NCBI RefSeq assembly: GCF_016592575.1
Contig: NZ_AP017470.1
Span: 1,994,501-2,058,500, forward strand
DNA length: 64,000 bases
Source of the DNA: Thermotomaculum hydrothermale
Lineage (GTDB): Bacteria > Acidobacteriota > Holophagae > Thermotomaculales > Thermotomaculaceae
Reading direction: 5' to 3'
Below are positions 44,460 through 53,315 of the stretch, one piece after another. Positions within the stretch are counted from its first letter, which is position 1; every line of letters starts with the position of its first letter. The notes under the pieces are model-generated. The model was not told the DNA's origin. It saw only the letters and a list, made by a program, of their open reading frames with translations, and made no database searches. Both the position numbers and the translations under genes were made by a program.

Positions 44460-45107
44460 ATGGAGATAGTAAAGGGAGAAAGAGAGTTAGAATTACTGAA
44501 AAACATTTTTAAGCAATACAAATCAAAAAATTTGTGCGATATAGGTTGCGGAAGCGGAGAATTGGTGCGCTATTTAAACAAAAACAAATTCAGGGCATTT
44601 GGTTTTGACATAAAGATAGAAAAGCCTGTAACAGACAAACTCTTTATAGCATCTGCAAAGGAGATTGCTTTTAAACCTTTCAAATTTGACACCTTTGTTT
44701 TTAAGCAATCAATGCACCATATTGATAAAGATTATCAGCAAGAATTGATTGAAAAATTAACTGAAAAAGAGTATCAAAGAATTTTTATTATAGAGGCATC
44801 AATAGGGGAAGGCACTTACGAAAAGATTAAATCAATTGTCTTTCCTGAAAGGGAGATGAGGCTTTCTGTTCTGGAAACACTGCACAAAATTAGAAGCAAC
44901 TTTAAGGTTTCAAAGGTTAAAACCTATGGAAAGGAAAAGGTTTTTGACAATTTTGAACACTTTTTTCAGGAAACAATTGCTGAAAATGAGAAAACAGTGT
45001 GGAATAGAGAAATAGAAAAGGTTATAAAATCAATCTTTGATTTTTATAAAGGAAGGTTTTATCAACAGATGGATGTTTACCTTGTTGAAAGAAGATTTAG
45101 TCAATAA
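44460..45107 (+). CDS. class I SAM-dependent methyltransferase
   Basis: 215 residues. Motif I is LCDIGCGSGELVRYL at residues ~21-35, with FGFDIKIEKP as motif II and FKQSMHHIDK as post-motif. The substrate is unknown. It follows the RND gene by 38 bases with a GGGAGGAAAT site, so it is likely co-transcribed. Its 3' end overlaps the convergent SDR gene by 11 bases. Confidence 0.85.
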   Translation: MEIVKGERELELLKNIFKQYKSKNLCDIGCGSGELVRYLNKNKFRAFGFDIKIEKPVTDKLFIASAKEIAFKPFKFDTFVFKQSMHHIDKDYQQELIEKLTEKEYQRIFIIEASIGEGTYEKIKSIVFPEREMRLSVLETLHKIRSNFKVSKVKTYGKEKVFDNFEHFFQETIAENEKTVWNREIEKVIKSIFDFYKGRFYQQMDVYLVERRFSQ

Positions 45108-45732
45108 TTACCTGTTTAAATGAAAAATCATTATTATTTAATGCTGACATTATTTCGTTGAACATCTGCTTTGCAACAGCTAACCTATTCATTTTAGGGA
45201 GATTCGCCTCTTTCCCTTTAACAGACTTCCATATATCAGTATCAACTCTGCCTATATTAAAAATCAAAAGTTTTAAATCCTCTTCTGCCGCAAAAACCTT
45301 TAGTGCTTTTTCAGATGCAATTTTTGAAGAAGAGTAAAGCCCCCAGTTTTCAAAATTATTTTCATTAAGTGTTGCTATTGAAGAGACAAAGGAAACAAGC
45401 CCGTCTTTTTCTAAATTACCTAAAACTGATTTTAAAGTTAAAAGGTTGCCGCACATGTTTATCTTAAAAATCTTTTCAAAATCGTTAAGAGAGGCATCTT
45501 TCAATTTTTTGTAAATTGCAATTCCAGAATTTAAAACAACAATATTTAAAGGAAAATCAATACTAAAATCCTTAAAATTCTCAAAATCATTATATATAAA
45601 ATGAAAATTTTTATAATCAAATTCAGGCTTTGTCTTTCCAACGCCAATTACAAAAAAATTATTCTTTAAAAAAACCTCTGCTAAAGCCCTTCCTATCCCC
45701 TTTGAAACACCGGTAATTAAAACCCTTTTCAT
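45097..45732 (-). CDS. short-chain dehydrogenase/reductase, possibly pteridine-related
   Basis: 211-residue SDR with the cofactor loop ITGVSKGIGRALAEVF at residues ~5-20, NSGIAIYKKL, the catalytic Ser in VSFVSSIATL and YSSSK (YxxxK) at ~143-147. The ATG at 45732 shares its A with the folE stop (TGATG), so it is strictly coupled to folE. With folE and a PTPS homologue in the same operon, a sepiapterin- or dihydropterin-reductase-like role is plausible but unproven. The sequence itself would fit many SDRs. Confidence 0.82.
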   Translation of the reverse strand: MKRVLITGVSKGIGRALAEVFLKNNFFVIGVGKTKPEFDYKNFHFIYNDFENFKDFSIDFPLNIVVLNSGIAIYKKLKDASLNDFEKIFKINMCGNLLTLKSVLGNLEKDGLVSFVSSIATLNENNFENWGLYSSSKIASEKALKVFAAEEDLKLLIFNIGRVDTDIWKSVKGKEANLPKMNRLAVAKQMFNEIMSALNNNDFSFKQVIID

Positions 45733-46316
45733 CAATCTATCAAATTAAACCTTCTGTCAATGTGGGAGAAAAACTCTTCCCTTGTTTTCTGGTTTTTCCT
45801 GAATGCACCCCTTACCTCTGATGTTATCATTTTATTCCTTGGTTTTTTAACCCCCCTCATAACAGAGCAAAGGTGAATACCCTCAACAACGACAGCCACC
45901 CCCTTAGGTTCAAGCAACTCTTCAAGCGTTTTTGCAATCTGCACAGTCATCTGTTCCTGAATCTGAAGCCTTCTTGCAAACATATCAACAATGCGAGGTA
46001 TCTTTGAAAGCCCTATCAATTTGCCGTCGGGAATATAGCCAACATGGACAACCCCGAAAAAGGGGATTAAATGGTGTTCGCACATTGAATAAAAGTCAAT
46101 ATCCTTTACAACAACCATCTCTTCATAGTCTGAATGAAAAACTGCATTATTCAAAATCTTTATAGGATCCTGAGAGTATCCCTGAAAAATCTCATTTAAA
46201 TACATCTTTGCCACCCTGTGAGGGGTATCAACAAGCCCTTCCCTTTCAGGATCTTCCCCGATTAATTTTAGAATTTCCCTTATATGGTTTTCTATCTGTT
46301 TCTTTTTCTCATCCAT
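45732..46316 (-). CDS. folE: GTP cyclohydrolase I
   Basis: 194-residue type I enzyme that converts GTP to 7,8-dihydroneopterin triphosphate. Zinc and active-site motifs: [19 protein letters not shown] (residues ~84-102), [20 protein letters not shown] and HLCSVMRGV. The ATG at 46316 has GGAGG and lies one base after the stop of the preceding gene. The in-frame start at 46337 would lie within that gene. It could supply folate, queuosine or biopterin-like cofactors. Confidence 0.95.
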   Translation of the reverse strand: MDEKKKQIENHIREILKLIGEDPEREGLVDTPHRVAKMYLNEIFQGYSQDPIKILNNAVFHSDYEEMVVVKDIDFYSMCEHHLIPFFGVVHVGYIPDGKLIGLSKIPRIVDMFARRLQIQEQMTVQIAKTLEELLEPKGVAVVVEGIHLCSVMRGVKKPRNKMITSEVRGAFRKNQKTREEFFSHIDRRFNLID

Positions 46317-46317
46317 T

Positions 46318-47133
46318 TTAATCCTCCAGATATTCAAAAAAGTTGTTTCTCGTTTCGCTTAATTCAAGTTTAAAAATATTGTCTCCCAAAACCTTATTTA
46401 ATTCCTGTTTAATGTACAAAATCAAATTCTCGCTTGTTGCAGGCTTATCCTTAAAAAAATCAATGTCCCTGTCAAGCCTCTTACCAGAAATTGTCTTTAA
46501 AAAAGATTTAACCCTTTTATCAAGTTCGCTTAAAGGTATTGTCATTCCCGTTTTTTCGTCAGGCTTTTCTCTATAGTACACCTTCAAATAGTAATTGTGG
46601 CCGTGGCCATAAAAATTGTTGCACTTGCCGTATATCTCTTTATTTTTTTCATCGCTTAACTTTTGAGAAAAAAGCCTGTGTCCTGCTGAAAACCTGTATT
46701 TTTTGCAAAATACCCCTAAATTATCCCCGTAATACTCTGCAAAAACCTTATCCGTTGCCTTTAATTTTATTCTGTGGAGAAAAACACCATCCGGCAGTTT
46801 CTCCTCAATCAAATCCCAGAAAAGCATTGCAAGGTTTTCCACCGTCGGCTGCATTGTTTCAAAGTATGGCAAATCCTTGTTCAAAAATTTATGGTCAAAC
46901 TCCTCAACAATAGGTGTCACAATTTTCTTTAAATCAGTTAGATTTACAATCATACCTGTTACCGGGTTAATCTCACCTTTAACAGACACATCAAGCACAA
47001 AGTTATGCCCGTGCCCTGAAGAATTTGAGTGAATACCGAAAACCTCTCTGTTTTTTTCTTCACTCCAATCCTTAACCCTGTAATAGTGGGCTGCACAAAA
47101 GTAAAAACGCCTTGTTAAAATTACCTTACTCAT
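46318..47133 (-). CDS. tandem 6-pyruvoyl-tetrahydropterin synthase/QueD-like protein
   Basis: 271 residues with two PTPS/QueD domains in one chain. The first (~1-135) has [10 protein letters not shown] and [13 protein letters not shown], so the zinc-binding His are kept but the catalytic Cys position holds His. The second (~140-271) has [10 protein letters not shown] and [13 protein letters not shown] with the Cys intact. Typical QueD/PTPS is ~120-140 residues per domain. The ATG at 47133 overlaps the previous gene by 8 bases. It acts on dihydroneopterin triphosphate made by FolE from the next gene. Confidence 0.88.
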   Translation of the reverse strand: MSKVILTRRFYFCAAHYYRVKDWSEEKNREVFGIHSNSSGHGHNFVLDVSVKGEINPVTGMIVNLTDLKKIVTPIVEEFDHKFLNKDLPYFETMQPTVENLAMLFWDLIEEKLPDGVFLHRIKLKATDKVFAEYYGDNLGVFCKKYRFSAGHRLFSQKLSDEKNKEIYGKCNNFYGHGHNYYLKVYYREKPDEKTGMTIPLSELDKRVKSFLKTISGKRLDRDIDFFKDKPATSENLILYIKQELNKVLGDNIFKLELSETRNNFFEYLED

Positions 47134-47911
47134 CACTCTCCCTGCACTTCCGTCTAACAAAAAAAGCATACACCAACAATCCATTATACGGCAAAAGGAA
47201 AAACAATGGAATTAATGAGGTTTTTCCCAAAGTGAAAAAAAGCATAACAAAGAGGTATTGAAAGCCAGGCCCAAATACAGAAACAAGTTGAAGCAAAGTT
47301 TTATTTGGAGTTTTTCTCTTACACTTCAAAACCTTAACCTCAATAAAATCAACAAGTTCATCCTGCCATTTGTAAAAAACGAGGTAAAAAAGGTAAAGCG
47401 CTTTAACAACAAAGGGGTTATCGTAAGGAAACTCATTTTCACCATTTTCTTTAATCTTGCTTGTTTTGTCTCCCCCATTTCTATGCCTGAAAAGCACAAA
47501 GTAATAGTTAAAAACACTTCCCTGAAAAACAAAGGAAAGAAAACCAAAAAGTTTAACTAAAAAAGAGGCATCTCTAATTGCAAAAAAGAGTATTGCATGC
47601 CCTAAAAAATCAAGGTTGCTGTCTAAAAACCTTCCAATTTTGCTTGGCCTTTTTTGAATCCTTGCAATTGAACCGTCAACAGCGTCAAAGATATTTTTAA
47701 AAAGCAAAAGTATAGAAGCGAGGGCAAGGGAAGAATCTGTATCAAGGTAAACAAGATAACCAACAAGGCACATTAATAAAAAATGAAAAATAGTTACCTG
47801 CCATGCCTTTAACCCAACCTTTGCAAGGGGTTTTGCAATAAAAATCGCAACCTGCCTCCCGTAATCTGATAAATCAATAACCTCTCTTGTTTTAATTTTC
47901 ACTCCATCCAT
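47126..47911 (-). CDS. CDP-alcohol phosphatidyltransferase family protein
   Basis: 261-residue membrane enzyme with ~6 helices. The full active-site motif D-x2-D-G-x2-A-R-x8-G-x3-D-x3-D is visible from FDAVDGSIARIQKRPSKIGR on to FLDSNLD (residues ~88-114). It transfers a phosphoalcohol group from a CDP-alcohol, for example in phosphatidylinositol- or archaetidyl-type lipid synthesis. The acceptor is unknown. It is the first gene of the minus-strand pterin-type operon, whose relation to lipid chemistry is unclear. Confidence 0.88.
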   Translation of the reverse strand: MDGVKIKTREVIDLSDYGRQVAIFIAKPLAKVGLKAWQVTIFHFLLMCLVGYLVYLDTDSSLALASILLLFKNIFDAVDGSIARIQKRPSKIGRFLDSNLDFLGHAILFFAIRDASFLVKLFGFLSFVFQGSVFNYYFVLFRHRNGGDKTSKIKENGENEFPYDNPFVVKALYLFYLVFYKWQDELVDFIEVKVLKCKRKTPNKTLLQLVSVFGPGFQYLFVMLFFTLGKTSLIPLFFLLPYNGLLVYAFFVRRKCRESDE

Positions 47912-47981
47912 ATTTAAATTCTACACCAAAAAATAGTTTTAATTTCTTTTCTATTGTAAAATTAACTAAAAAGGAGGTTGA

Positions 47982-48497
47982 ATGAATTTCGGTTTTGTAC
48001 ATGTTTACACAGGAAACGGGAAGGGAAAAACAACGGCAGCATTCGGGCTTGCTTTAAGGGCTGCGGGGAACGGTTACAAAACCTTTATCGGCCAGTTTTT
48101 AAAGGGAGTAAAATACGGAGAGCTTGAGATAGAGAAATTTACAAACGGGCTTGTTAAAGTAAAGCAGTTTGGAAAACCTGACTTTGTTCACGAAATAACG
48201 GAAGAAGACATAAAACTTGCAAAAAAGGGATTTGAAGAGTGCAAAAAGGCCATTTTTTCAGGAGAGTACCAGATTGTTATTCTTGACGAGATAAATGTTG
48301 CCATATATTTTAAACTTATTGAAACAAAAGAGGTGATAGAATTAATTAAAAATAAGCCTGAAGGGGTTGAGATTGTTCTCACAGGAAGGTATGCACCTGA
48401 AGAGTTGATTGAAATTGCAGACTTAGTAACTGAAATGAAGGAGATTAAACACTATTTTCAAAGGGGGATTCAGGCAAGAGAGGGGATTGAAAGATGA
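47982..48497 (+). CDS. cobO: corrinoid adenosyltransferase (CobO/BtuR type)
   Basis: 171-residue ATP:cob(I)alamin adenosyltransferase. The P-loop is TGNGKGKTTAAFGLALRAAG at residues ~10-29 and the Walker B-like site is IVILDEINVAI. It adenosylates corrinoids in coenzyme B12 synthesis or salvage. AAGGAGG precedes the ATG. The stop overlaps the next gene's ATG by 4 bases. Confidence 0.93.
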   Translation: MNFGFVHVYTGNGKGKTTAAFGLALRAAGNGYKTFIGQFLKGVKYGELEIEKFTNGLVKVKQFGKPDFVHEITEEDIKLAKKGFEECKKAIFSGEYQIVILDEINVAIYFKLIETKEVIELIKNKPEGVEIVLTGRYAPEELIEIADLVTEMKEIKHYFQRGIQAREGIER

Positions 48498-49468
48498 GGG
48501 TTTTTGCCATTTCCTTAAAGCAAAAGGGGTTACCTCTTTATTTGTTTAAAATGAAGGCTTCAGACTTACTGAAACTTACAATTATAGAGCCTCGCACAAG
48601 CGAAAATAAAACTGCATTACAGAGGATTTTAGACAAAAAAAGGCTTAAAGAGATTGCCATTTACCTTTTAAACAACGATGCGGCAATTCCAAACAACATT
48701 ATTGTAAACTTTAACGAAAAAACAAGGTTTATACCGCAAAATATCAACGGAATTGAGTGCGGATACCTTGAAATTCCTGACGAAAAGTGTGCATATATTC
48801 TTGACGGCCAGCACAGGCTTATGGCTTTTGAATTCTCAAACGAAGTTGATTTTGAAATACCTGTTGTTGGTTTTTTAAACCTTGATTTAAAAACTGCGGC
48901 ACACCTTTTCACCGTAATAAACACAACCCAGAAGCCTTTAAGCAAATCCCTTCTCCTTGATATAAGGCATTACATTGGAGACACAAAGCAGGCTGAAAAA
49001 ATTGCAACAGACACTGCATTAAAGCTTTCTCAAAGCAAAACCTCTCCCCTTTACAAAAAGATTAAGGTCTCAAAGGGGGAAAAGGGGGTTATCTCTTTAG
49101 AGCAACTTGTAAAACTTATTCTTCCATTTGTGGATATTGGCGGAATTTTAGAGAGAAGCAAACACCCTGAAAAGGCTATAGAAAACTATTTAAACGCATT
49201 TTTTGAAACATTTGAACTTCCCATAAACTCAGCATCAATTCAGGTTGCCTTATCCCCAATATTTGAAAGGGTTATACGAAGGGGAAAGAATGAAAACCTA
49301 AACTTAAACTCAATTGAAGGCTTTAAAGAGGTTTTCTCCTATGTTAGAGATTTTAAAATTAAACCTCAAAACATAAAAACAAAAAAGGATAGGGAAGGAA
49401 TAATCAGGCAATTTTTAAGTTATCTTCCAGAAACAACATCTCAAAAACTTGACGAGTGGCTTCTTTAA
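48494..49468 (+). CDS. DGQHR-domain (DndB-like) protein
   Basis: 324 residues with the signature AYILDGQHRLMAFEF at residues ~101-115 and HLFTVINTTQKPLSKS at ~137-152. This is the DGQHR family that includes DndB, a regulator of DNA phosphorothioation, and proteins of phage-defence islands. No dndCDE or restriction genes are in the window. The start overlaps cobO by 4 bases (ATGA), so it is co-translated with a vitamin B12 gene, which is odd. The stop overlaps the convergent exported-protein gene by 4 bases. Confidence 0.85.
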   Translation: MRVFAISLKQKGLPLYLFKMKASDLLKLTIIEPRTSENKTALQRILDKKRLKEIAIYLLNNDAAIPNNIIVNFNEKTRFIPQNINGIECGYLEIPDEKCAYILDGQHRLMAFEFSNEVDFEIPVVGFLNLDLKTAAHLFTVINTTQKPLSKSLLLDIRHYIGDTKQAEKIATDTALKLSQSKTSPLYKKIKVSKGEKGVISLEQLVKLILPFVDIGGILERSKHPEKAIENYLNAFFETFELPINSASIQVALSPIFERVIRRGKNENLNLNSIEGFKEVFSYVRDFKIKPQNIKTKKDREGIIRQFLSYLPETTSQKLDEWLL

Positions 49469-50472
49469 AAGGTTAATACCTCACCGTTAACCACTGAAAA
49501 ATTTGTTTTATCTATTACAACCTTTATCTTTATTTTATTTTGTTTACCTTTACACAAAAAAATCTTTCTATCTGGAAAATTTACCATAACAGCCTTTTCA
49601 ATCTGGCTAAAAACAAATGGCCTGAAATTTAAAAGATTGTTAAGGTCAACCTTTAATCCCTCTATCTCTTTTTCAAAAACCAATTTGCCATTTTTATAAA
49701 CCTTGAAAGTTGCATTTAACTCTGTGGAAAATCCCTTTCCAGAAATATCAAGAAAAATCTTTAACCCCTTTAACTCACCTATCTGGCCGTAAAAAATCAT
49801 ATTGTCATTCTCTAATTTCTTTTGCAATTCAACCTTTTTATCTTTCAAGTCAACATACAAAGGCGTTTTATAATCAAACTCAAAGTACGGCATACCATTT
49901 TTAAAGCCTGAAAAAGAAACAAACTCAAAATTTACTTTTTTCATAAAAACAGGCTTTTTGCTTTCAATTGAATAGGCAATAAGGTATGGCTTTGAGAAAA
50001 AGATAAAACAATTTTCGGTAAAAAGTATATCTTCAGGGGATACAAGAAAAAGCATTCTCCCTGCTTTTGAGTAAAGAAAGGGGAGTTTGTACAACTTTCC
50101 ATTTCTCAAATCAAAGACAGAAGGATTTAAATCCCCTATAAAAACAAAGTTTTCATTTTTTAACAGCAACCTGTAAAATTTTAGACCATCAAAATCAAGC
50201 ACAGGATTTAAGTTTACATCAACCTCAAAAACCTTATCTTTAAACCAGATTATCTCTTTTTTCTCAGTTAGAAAAACAGCCTTGTCATACCCATTTGAAT
50301 AGTATGCCTTCAAACCTTTAAATGAGGCTAATTCTTTCCCCTTCAAAACAACAGAATATCTATCCCCTGATTTTCCAATATAATAGACATTTCCCTGAAA
50401 AAAAAATGCCCCTTTAAAAGATTCTGCTGATGAGAGAAAGCTCAAACTTAACAGGAAAATAATTATTCCCAT
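49465..50472 (-). CDS. exported protein of unknown function (beta-rich)
   Basis: 335 residues from the preferred ATG at 50472, which opens a clean signal peptide (MGIIIFLLSLSFLSSAE). ATG/other starts at 50481 and 50490 are in frame. The mature part is rich in short hydrophobic strands with aromatic residues and Lys/Asp turns, like a beta-propeller or beta-sandwich. No catalytic motif is seen. It overlaps the upstream exported-protein gene by ~59 bases. The two proteins look similar in build and may be functional partners. Confidence 0.7.
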   Translation of the reverse strand: MGIIIFLLSLSFLSSAESFKGAFFFQGNVYYIGKSGDRYSVVLKGKELASFKGLKAYYSNGYDKAVFLTEKKEIIWFKDKVFEVDVNLNPVLDFDGLKFYRLLLKNENFVFIGDLNPSVFDLRNGKLYKLPFLYSKAGRMLFLVSPEDILFTENCFIFFSKPYLIAYSIESKKPVFMKKVNFEFVSFSGFKNGMPYFEFDYKTPLYVDLKDKKVELQKKLENDNMIFYGQIGELKGLKIFLDISGKGFSTELNATFKVYKNGKLVFEKEIEGLKVDLNNLLNFRPFVFSQIEKAVMVNFPDRKIFLCKGKQNKIKIKVVIDKTNFSVVNGEVLTF

Positions 50473-51478
50473 TTTCCTCATAAAAAACACCGCCTTTTTT
50501 TCCTTTTAAAAAATCATAATCGTAATAAACCTTTTTATCTGTTTTCCTTTTCTTATCCCTGTATAAATCAAGCAGATAAACCTTTCCGTCCTTGCACTGT
50601 GCTATTAGAAAAATCTTTTTGCCGTAATATAGGGGAAACACATGCCTTCTCTTGTGGGAAAGGGAAAATGAGTACTCTTTAATCTTCCCGTTTTTCAAGT
50701 CAGTCCTGACAATGTGAATTTTTTTACTCCCGAAAAGGGAAAACACACTTATTTCTTTTTTTTCAAAAACAAAATTGCCGTTAATCTCATAGATGTTTTT
50801 CGGAAAGACATCTATTTCCTTTTTATTCAACAGGTTGAATTTGTAATCATAACTTTTTAAAACAGTTTTTATTGAAAATAACCCCCCTGGCTTTTCAACA
50901 CTTAAAATTGAAAAAAAATCCTTTCCCGCTGAAACTGTGAAGAATAAAGCATTGTCAATATGTAAAGTTTTTTCCTTTTCAAAATCGTTAAAAACCTCAA
51001 CCCTTTTGTTAAAAACAAGAAAAATCCTGTCATTACCAGTCTTTACTTCAGGAAGAACAATATCCCTTTCGGTTTTATCAAAAACACAGCTTAAACTTCC
51101 CTTAATCTCTCCCTTTTTTAAATCAAAAACAGCAAAACCTGTTTTTATGGGAATAAAAAGCAGGTTACCTTTTACCAAATCCTGAATTGAATATGGCAAA
51201 TAATCCGCATCAGGCAACAATGAGTTTTTTATCTCGCCTGATTCTTTTTTTTCATTTAAATTTATTACTTTGCCCTTTTCAAACAAAAACAGGGATTTAT
51301 CCCACACAAAGAAATAACCGCATTTTTTATCAGAATCAAAATCAAACTCCTCTACCCCGCAAAAAACCTTTTTTTTATCAAAATCAACAAGGTAATCGTA
51401 TCTATTCCCTTTTAAAGGAAGAATTTGTGCAAAGAGGCTGAAACATAAAAAAAATAAAAATAAAAATCGTAATTTCAT
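50414..51478 (-). CDS. exported protein of unknown function (beta-rich)
   Basis: 354 residues with an N-terminal signal peptide (MKLRFLFLFFLCFSLFAQ). The rest is a series of strand-turn units with phrases such as GNLLFIPIKTGFAVFDLKKG and KIFLIAQCKDGKVYLLDLYR, which recall PQQ-like or WD-like propeller blades. No family is recognised with certainty. It lies 21 bases after cheR, transcribed in the same direction, and overlaps the next exported-protein gene. Confidence 0.72.
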   Translation of the reverse strand: MKLRFLFLFFLCFSLFAQILPLKGNRYDYLVDFDKKKVFCGVEEFDFDSDKKCGYFFVWDKSLFLFEKGKVINLNEKKESGEIKNSLLPDADYLPYSIQDLVKGNLLFIPIKTGFAVFDLKKGEIKGSLSCVFDKTERDIVLPEVKTGNDRIFLVFNKRVEVFNDFEKEKTLHIDNALFFTVSAGKDFFSILSVEKPGGLFSIKTVLKSYDYKFNLLNKKEIDVFPKNIYEINGNFVFEKKEISVFSLFGSKKIHIVRTDLKNGKIKEYSFSLSHKRRHVFPLYYGKKIFLIAQCKDGKVYLLDLYRDKKRKTDKKVYYDYDFLKGKKGGVFYEENGNNYFPVKFELSLISRIF

Positions 51479-51499
51479 ACTTTTATAATATCAAAATTT

Positions 51500-52354
51500 T
51501 TATAAAGGCTTCTCAAAAACTATAGAATTTTTATAATTAATTCTGGCAAAGTTTTCTGGAACATTATAACTTTCAGAGGGAGCAACAAAAAGCATCCCTC
51601 CTGGATTTAAAACAGAGTAAATATTGTCAAGCAATTTGGTTTTTGCCAATTCATCAAAGTAAATCAAAACATAGCGGCAAAAAACAGCATCAAACCTGCC
51701 AATTAATTCAATATCCTCTTTTTTATAGAGATTTGCATACCTGAACACAACCTTCTCTTTTACAAAATCCTTTACTTTAAAGCCATTGTCAACTTTTTCA
51801 AAGTATTTTTCTATGATATTTTCAGGAACGGAATTTAAATCGTTTTCCGAATAAATTCCATTCCTTGCCCTCTCTATTGCTGAAATACTTATGTCAATTC
51901 CCACAACAGAAAAGTCTATTTTTTGTGGAAACTCCTTCATTTTCTCAAAAACAGAGAGCGCAATCGAATAAGCCTCCTCCCCTGTTGAACAGCCGGCACT
52001 TAAAAATGAGAGGTATAATGACCCTGAATCGTTTTTTCTTGCAACAAGACCGGGAAGGACATAGTCGGAAAATGTTTTAAAATGAGAGTTAATTCTAAAA
52101 AAAGCTGTTTCATGGATAGTAATTTCGTTCAACAACTCTTTAAACTCTCTGTCTGTATAATCATTCTTCAACAAATTATAATAAGTTATAAAATCAGTTA
52201 TCCCTCTTTCAGCCATTCTCTTTTTCAACTTTGTCTCAAGAAAATACATTTTGGATAAGTCAAAGAAAAGACCACACTTCTCTCTTATCAGCCTGGCAAA
52301 TATATTAAAAATTTCTCTGTTTAATTTTAAGTCATTCAGTCTATCATTTATCAT
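51500..52354 (-). CDS. cheR: CheR-type chemoreceptor methyltransferase
   Basis: 284 residues. The N-terminal helical CheR domain contains the segment ETAFFRINSHFKTF. The SAM domain has FLSAGCSTGEEAYSIALSVF at residues ~120-139 and DAVFCRYVLIYF at ~222-233. It methylates glutamates on chemoreceptors or acts in a Che-like pathway. It is alone here, with no cheB, cheA or receptor gene, so it may serve a distant gene set. Confidence 0.93.
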   Translation of the reverse strand: MINDRLNDLKLNREIFNIFARLIREKCGLFFDLSKMYFLETKLKKRMAERGITDFITYYNLLKNDYTDREFKELLNEITIHETAFFRINSHFKTFSDYVLPGLVARKNDSGSLYLSFLSAGCSTGEEAYSIALSVFEKMKEFPQKIDFSVVGIDISISAIERARNGIYSENDLNSVPENIIEKYFEKVDNGFKVKDFVKEKVVFRYANLYKKEDIELIGRFDAVFCRYVLIYFDELAKTKLLDNIYSVLNPGGMLFVAPSESYNVPENFARINYKNSIVFEKPL

Positions 52355-52444
52355 AATTCATTAAGTATTTTACAACATAAAAACAAAAGGGTATAGAACA
52401 AAAAAAATCAAATTGTGCTAATATTTGAAGCTAAGGGGGTAAAT

Positions 52445-52987
52445 ATGTATTTAGGCAAGGGAAAATTTCCGCCTGTAAAAAATTTTATATCTGTTATCCA
52501 CTCCAAAGATGGGCTATTTGAAGACTTTAAAGAAAAAATCTCAAAAGATTTTGGGGAAATAGACACCGAATCTGAACCATTCCCCTTTGACTTTACAGAC
52601 TATTACAAACCTGAAATGGGAGAAAACCTATACAGGCAATTTTTTTCATTTAAAAATTTAACCGAAGGGGATTTTATTGTAGAGATAAAAAAGAAATGCC
52701 TTGAATACGAAGAAAAATACTCAGAAGAAGGGAAAAGAAGACTAAACATTGACCCCGGATACATTGACCTTTACAAATTGGTGCTTGTTTCAGAAAAGTA
52801 TATGGGGCACAAAATTTATCTAAGGGAAGGAATCTGTGCCGACATGGTACTGCTTTTAGGGAAAAACAAAATTACCCCCTTTGTCTGGACATTCCCGGAC
52901 TTTAAATCAGGCATATACGACAAATACTTTCTAAATTTACGAAACATTTACAAAAACCAGTTAAAAGAAATGAAAATAATCCCGTAA
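52445..52987 (+). CDS. DUF4416 family protein
   Basis: 180 residues of a cytoplasmic conserved family of unknown function. Features are the opening MYLGKGKFPPVKNFISVIHS, PFPFDFTDYYKPEMGENLYR at ~44-63, and NIDPGYIDLYKLVLVSEKY. The frame opens earlier at 52415, but the ATG at 52445 with GGGGG before it matches the family N-terminus. It is divergent from cheR. Confidence 0.85.
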   Translation: MYLGKGKFPPVKNFISVIHSKDGLFEDFKEKISKDFGEIDTESEPFPFDFTDYYKPEMGENLYRQFFSFKNLTEGDFIVEIKKKCLEYEEKYSEEGKRRLNIDPGYIDLYKLVLVSEKYMGHKIYLREGICADMVLLLGKNKITPFVWTFPDFKSGIYDKYFLNLRNIYKNQLKEMKIIP

Positions 52988-53002
52988 TTTCTAAAGATAC
53001 TC

Positions 53003-53030
53003 TTGATTTTTTTCAAAAATATACTAAATT
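53003..53030 (+). promoter_or_regulatory. promoter-like pair for the toxin-antitoxin operon
   Basis: TTGATT at 53003-53008 and TAAATT at 53025-53030 with a 16-base spacer. The flanking ATATACTAAATTATATAC is nearly palindromic and overlaps the -10 box, as expected for an autoregulated antitoxin operator. Very AT-rich, so weak evidence. Confidence 0.35.
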
Positions 53031-53063
53031 ATATACCGAAAACAATACTAAAAAGAGGTCAAA

Positions 53064-53315
53064 ATGGAAAAGATACTTTCACCTTTCAGCGTAAGCATTA
53101 GCGAATTAAAAAAAAGCCCGAAAAAAATTATCGAAAATGCAAAAAAAACTTCAGTGGTTGTATTAAACCACAATAAACCCTGTGCATACATTCTCTCCCC
53201 CGAACAATACGAAAACCTTTTGGAAAAATTAGAGGAAAAAACATTTTCGGAAATGGTAAAGGAAAGACTAAAAGAAAAAGATAAAGCTGTTGAAATAAGT
53301 ATTGATGAGCTATAA
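53064..53315 (+). CDS. antitoxin, Phd/YefM family
   Basis: 83 residues. The N-terminal DNA-binding part reads FSVSISELKKSPKKIIENAK and VLNHNKPCAYILSPEQYENL, the typical Phd/YefM fold. The C-terminus is a charged helix that would wrap the toxin. AAGAGG precedes the ATG. It overlaps the toxin gene by 11 bases. It likely neutralises the toxin and represses its own operon. Confidence 0.88.
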   Translation: MEKILSPFSVSISELKKSPKKIIENAKKTSVVVLNHNKPCAYILSPEQYENLLEKLEEKTFSEMVKERLKEKDKAVEISIDEL

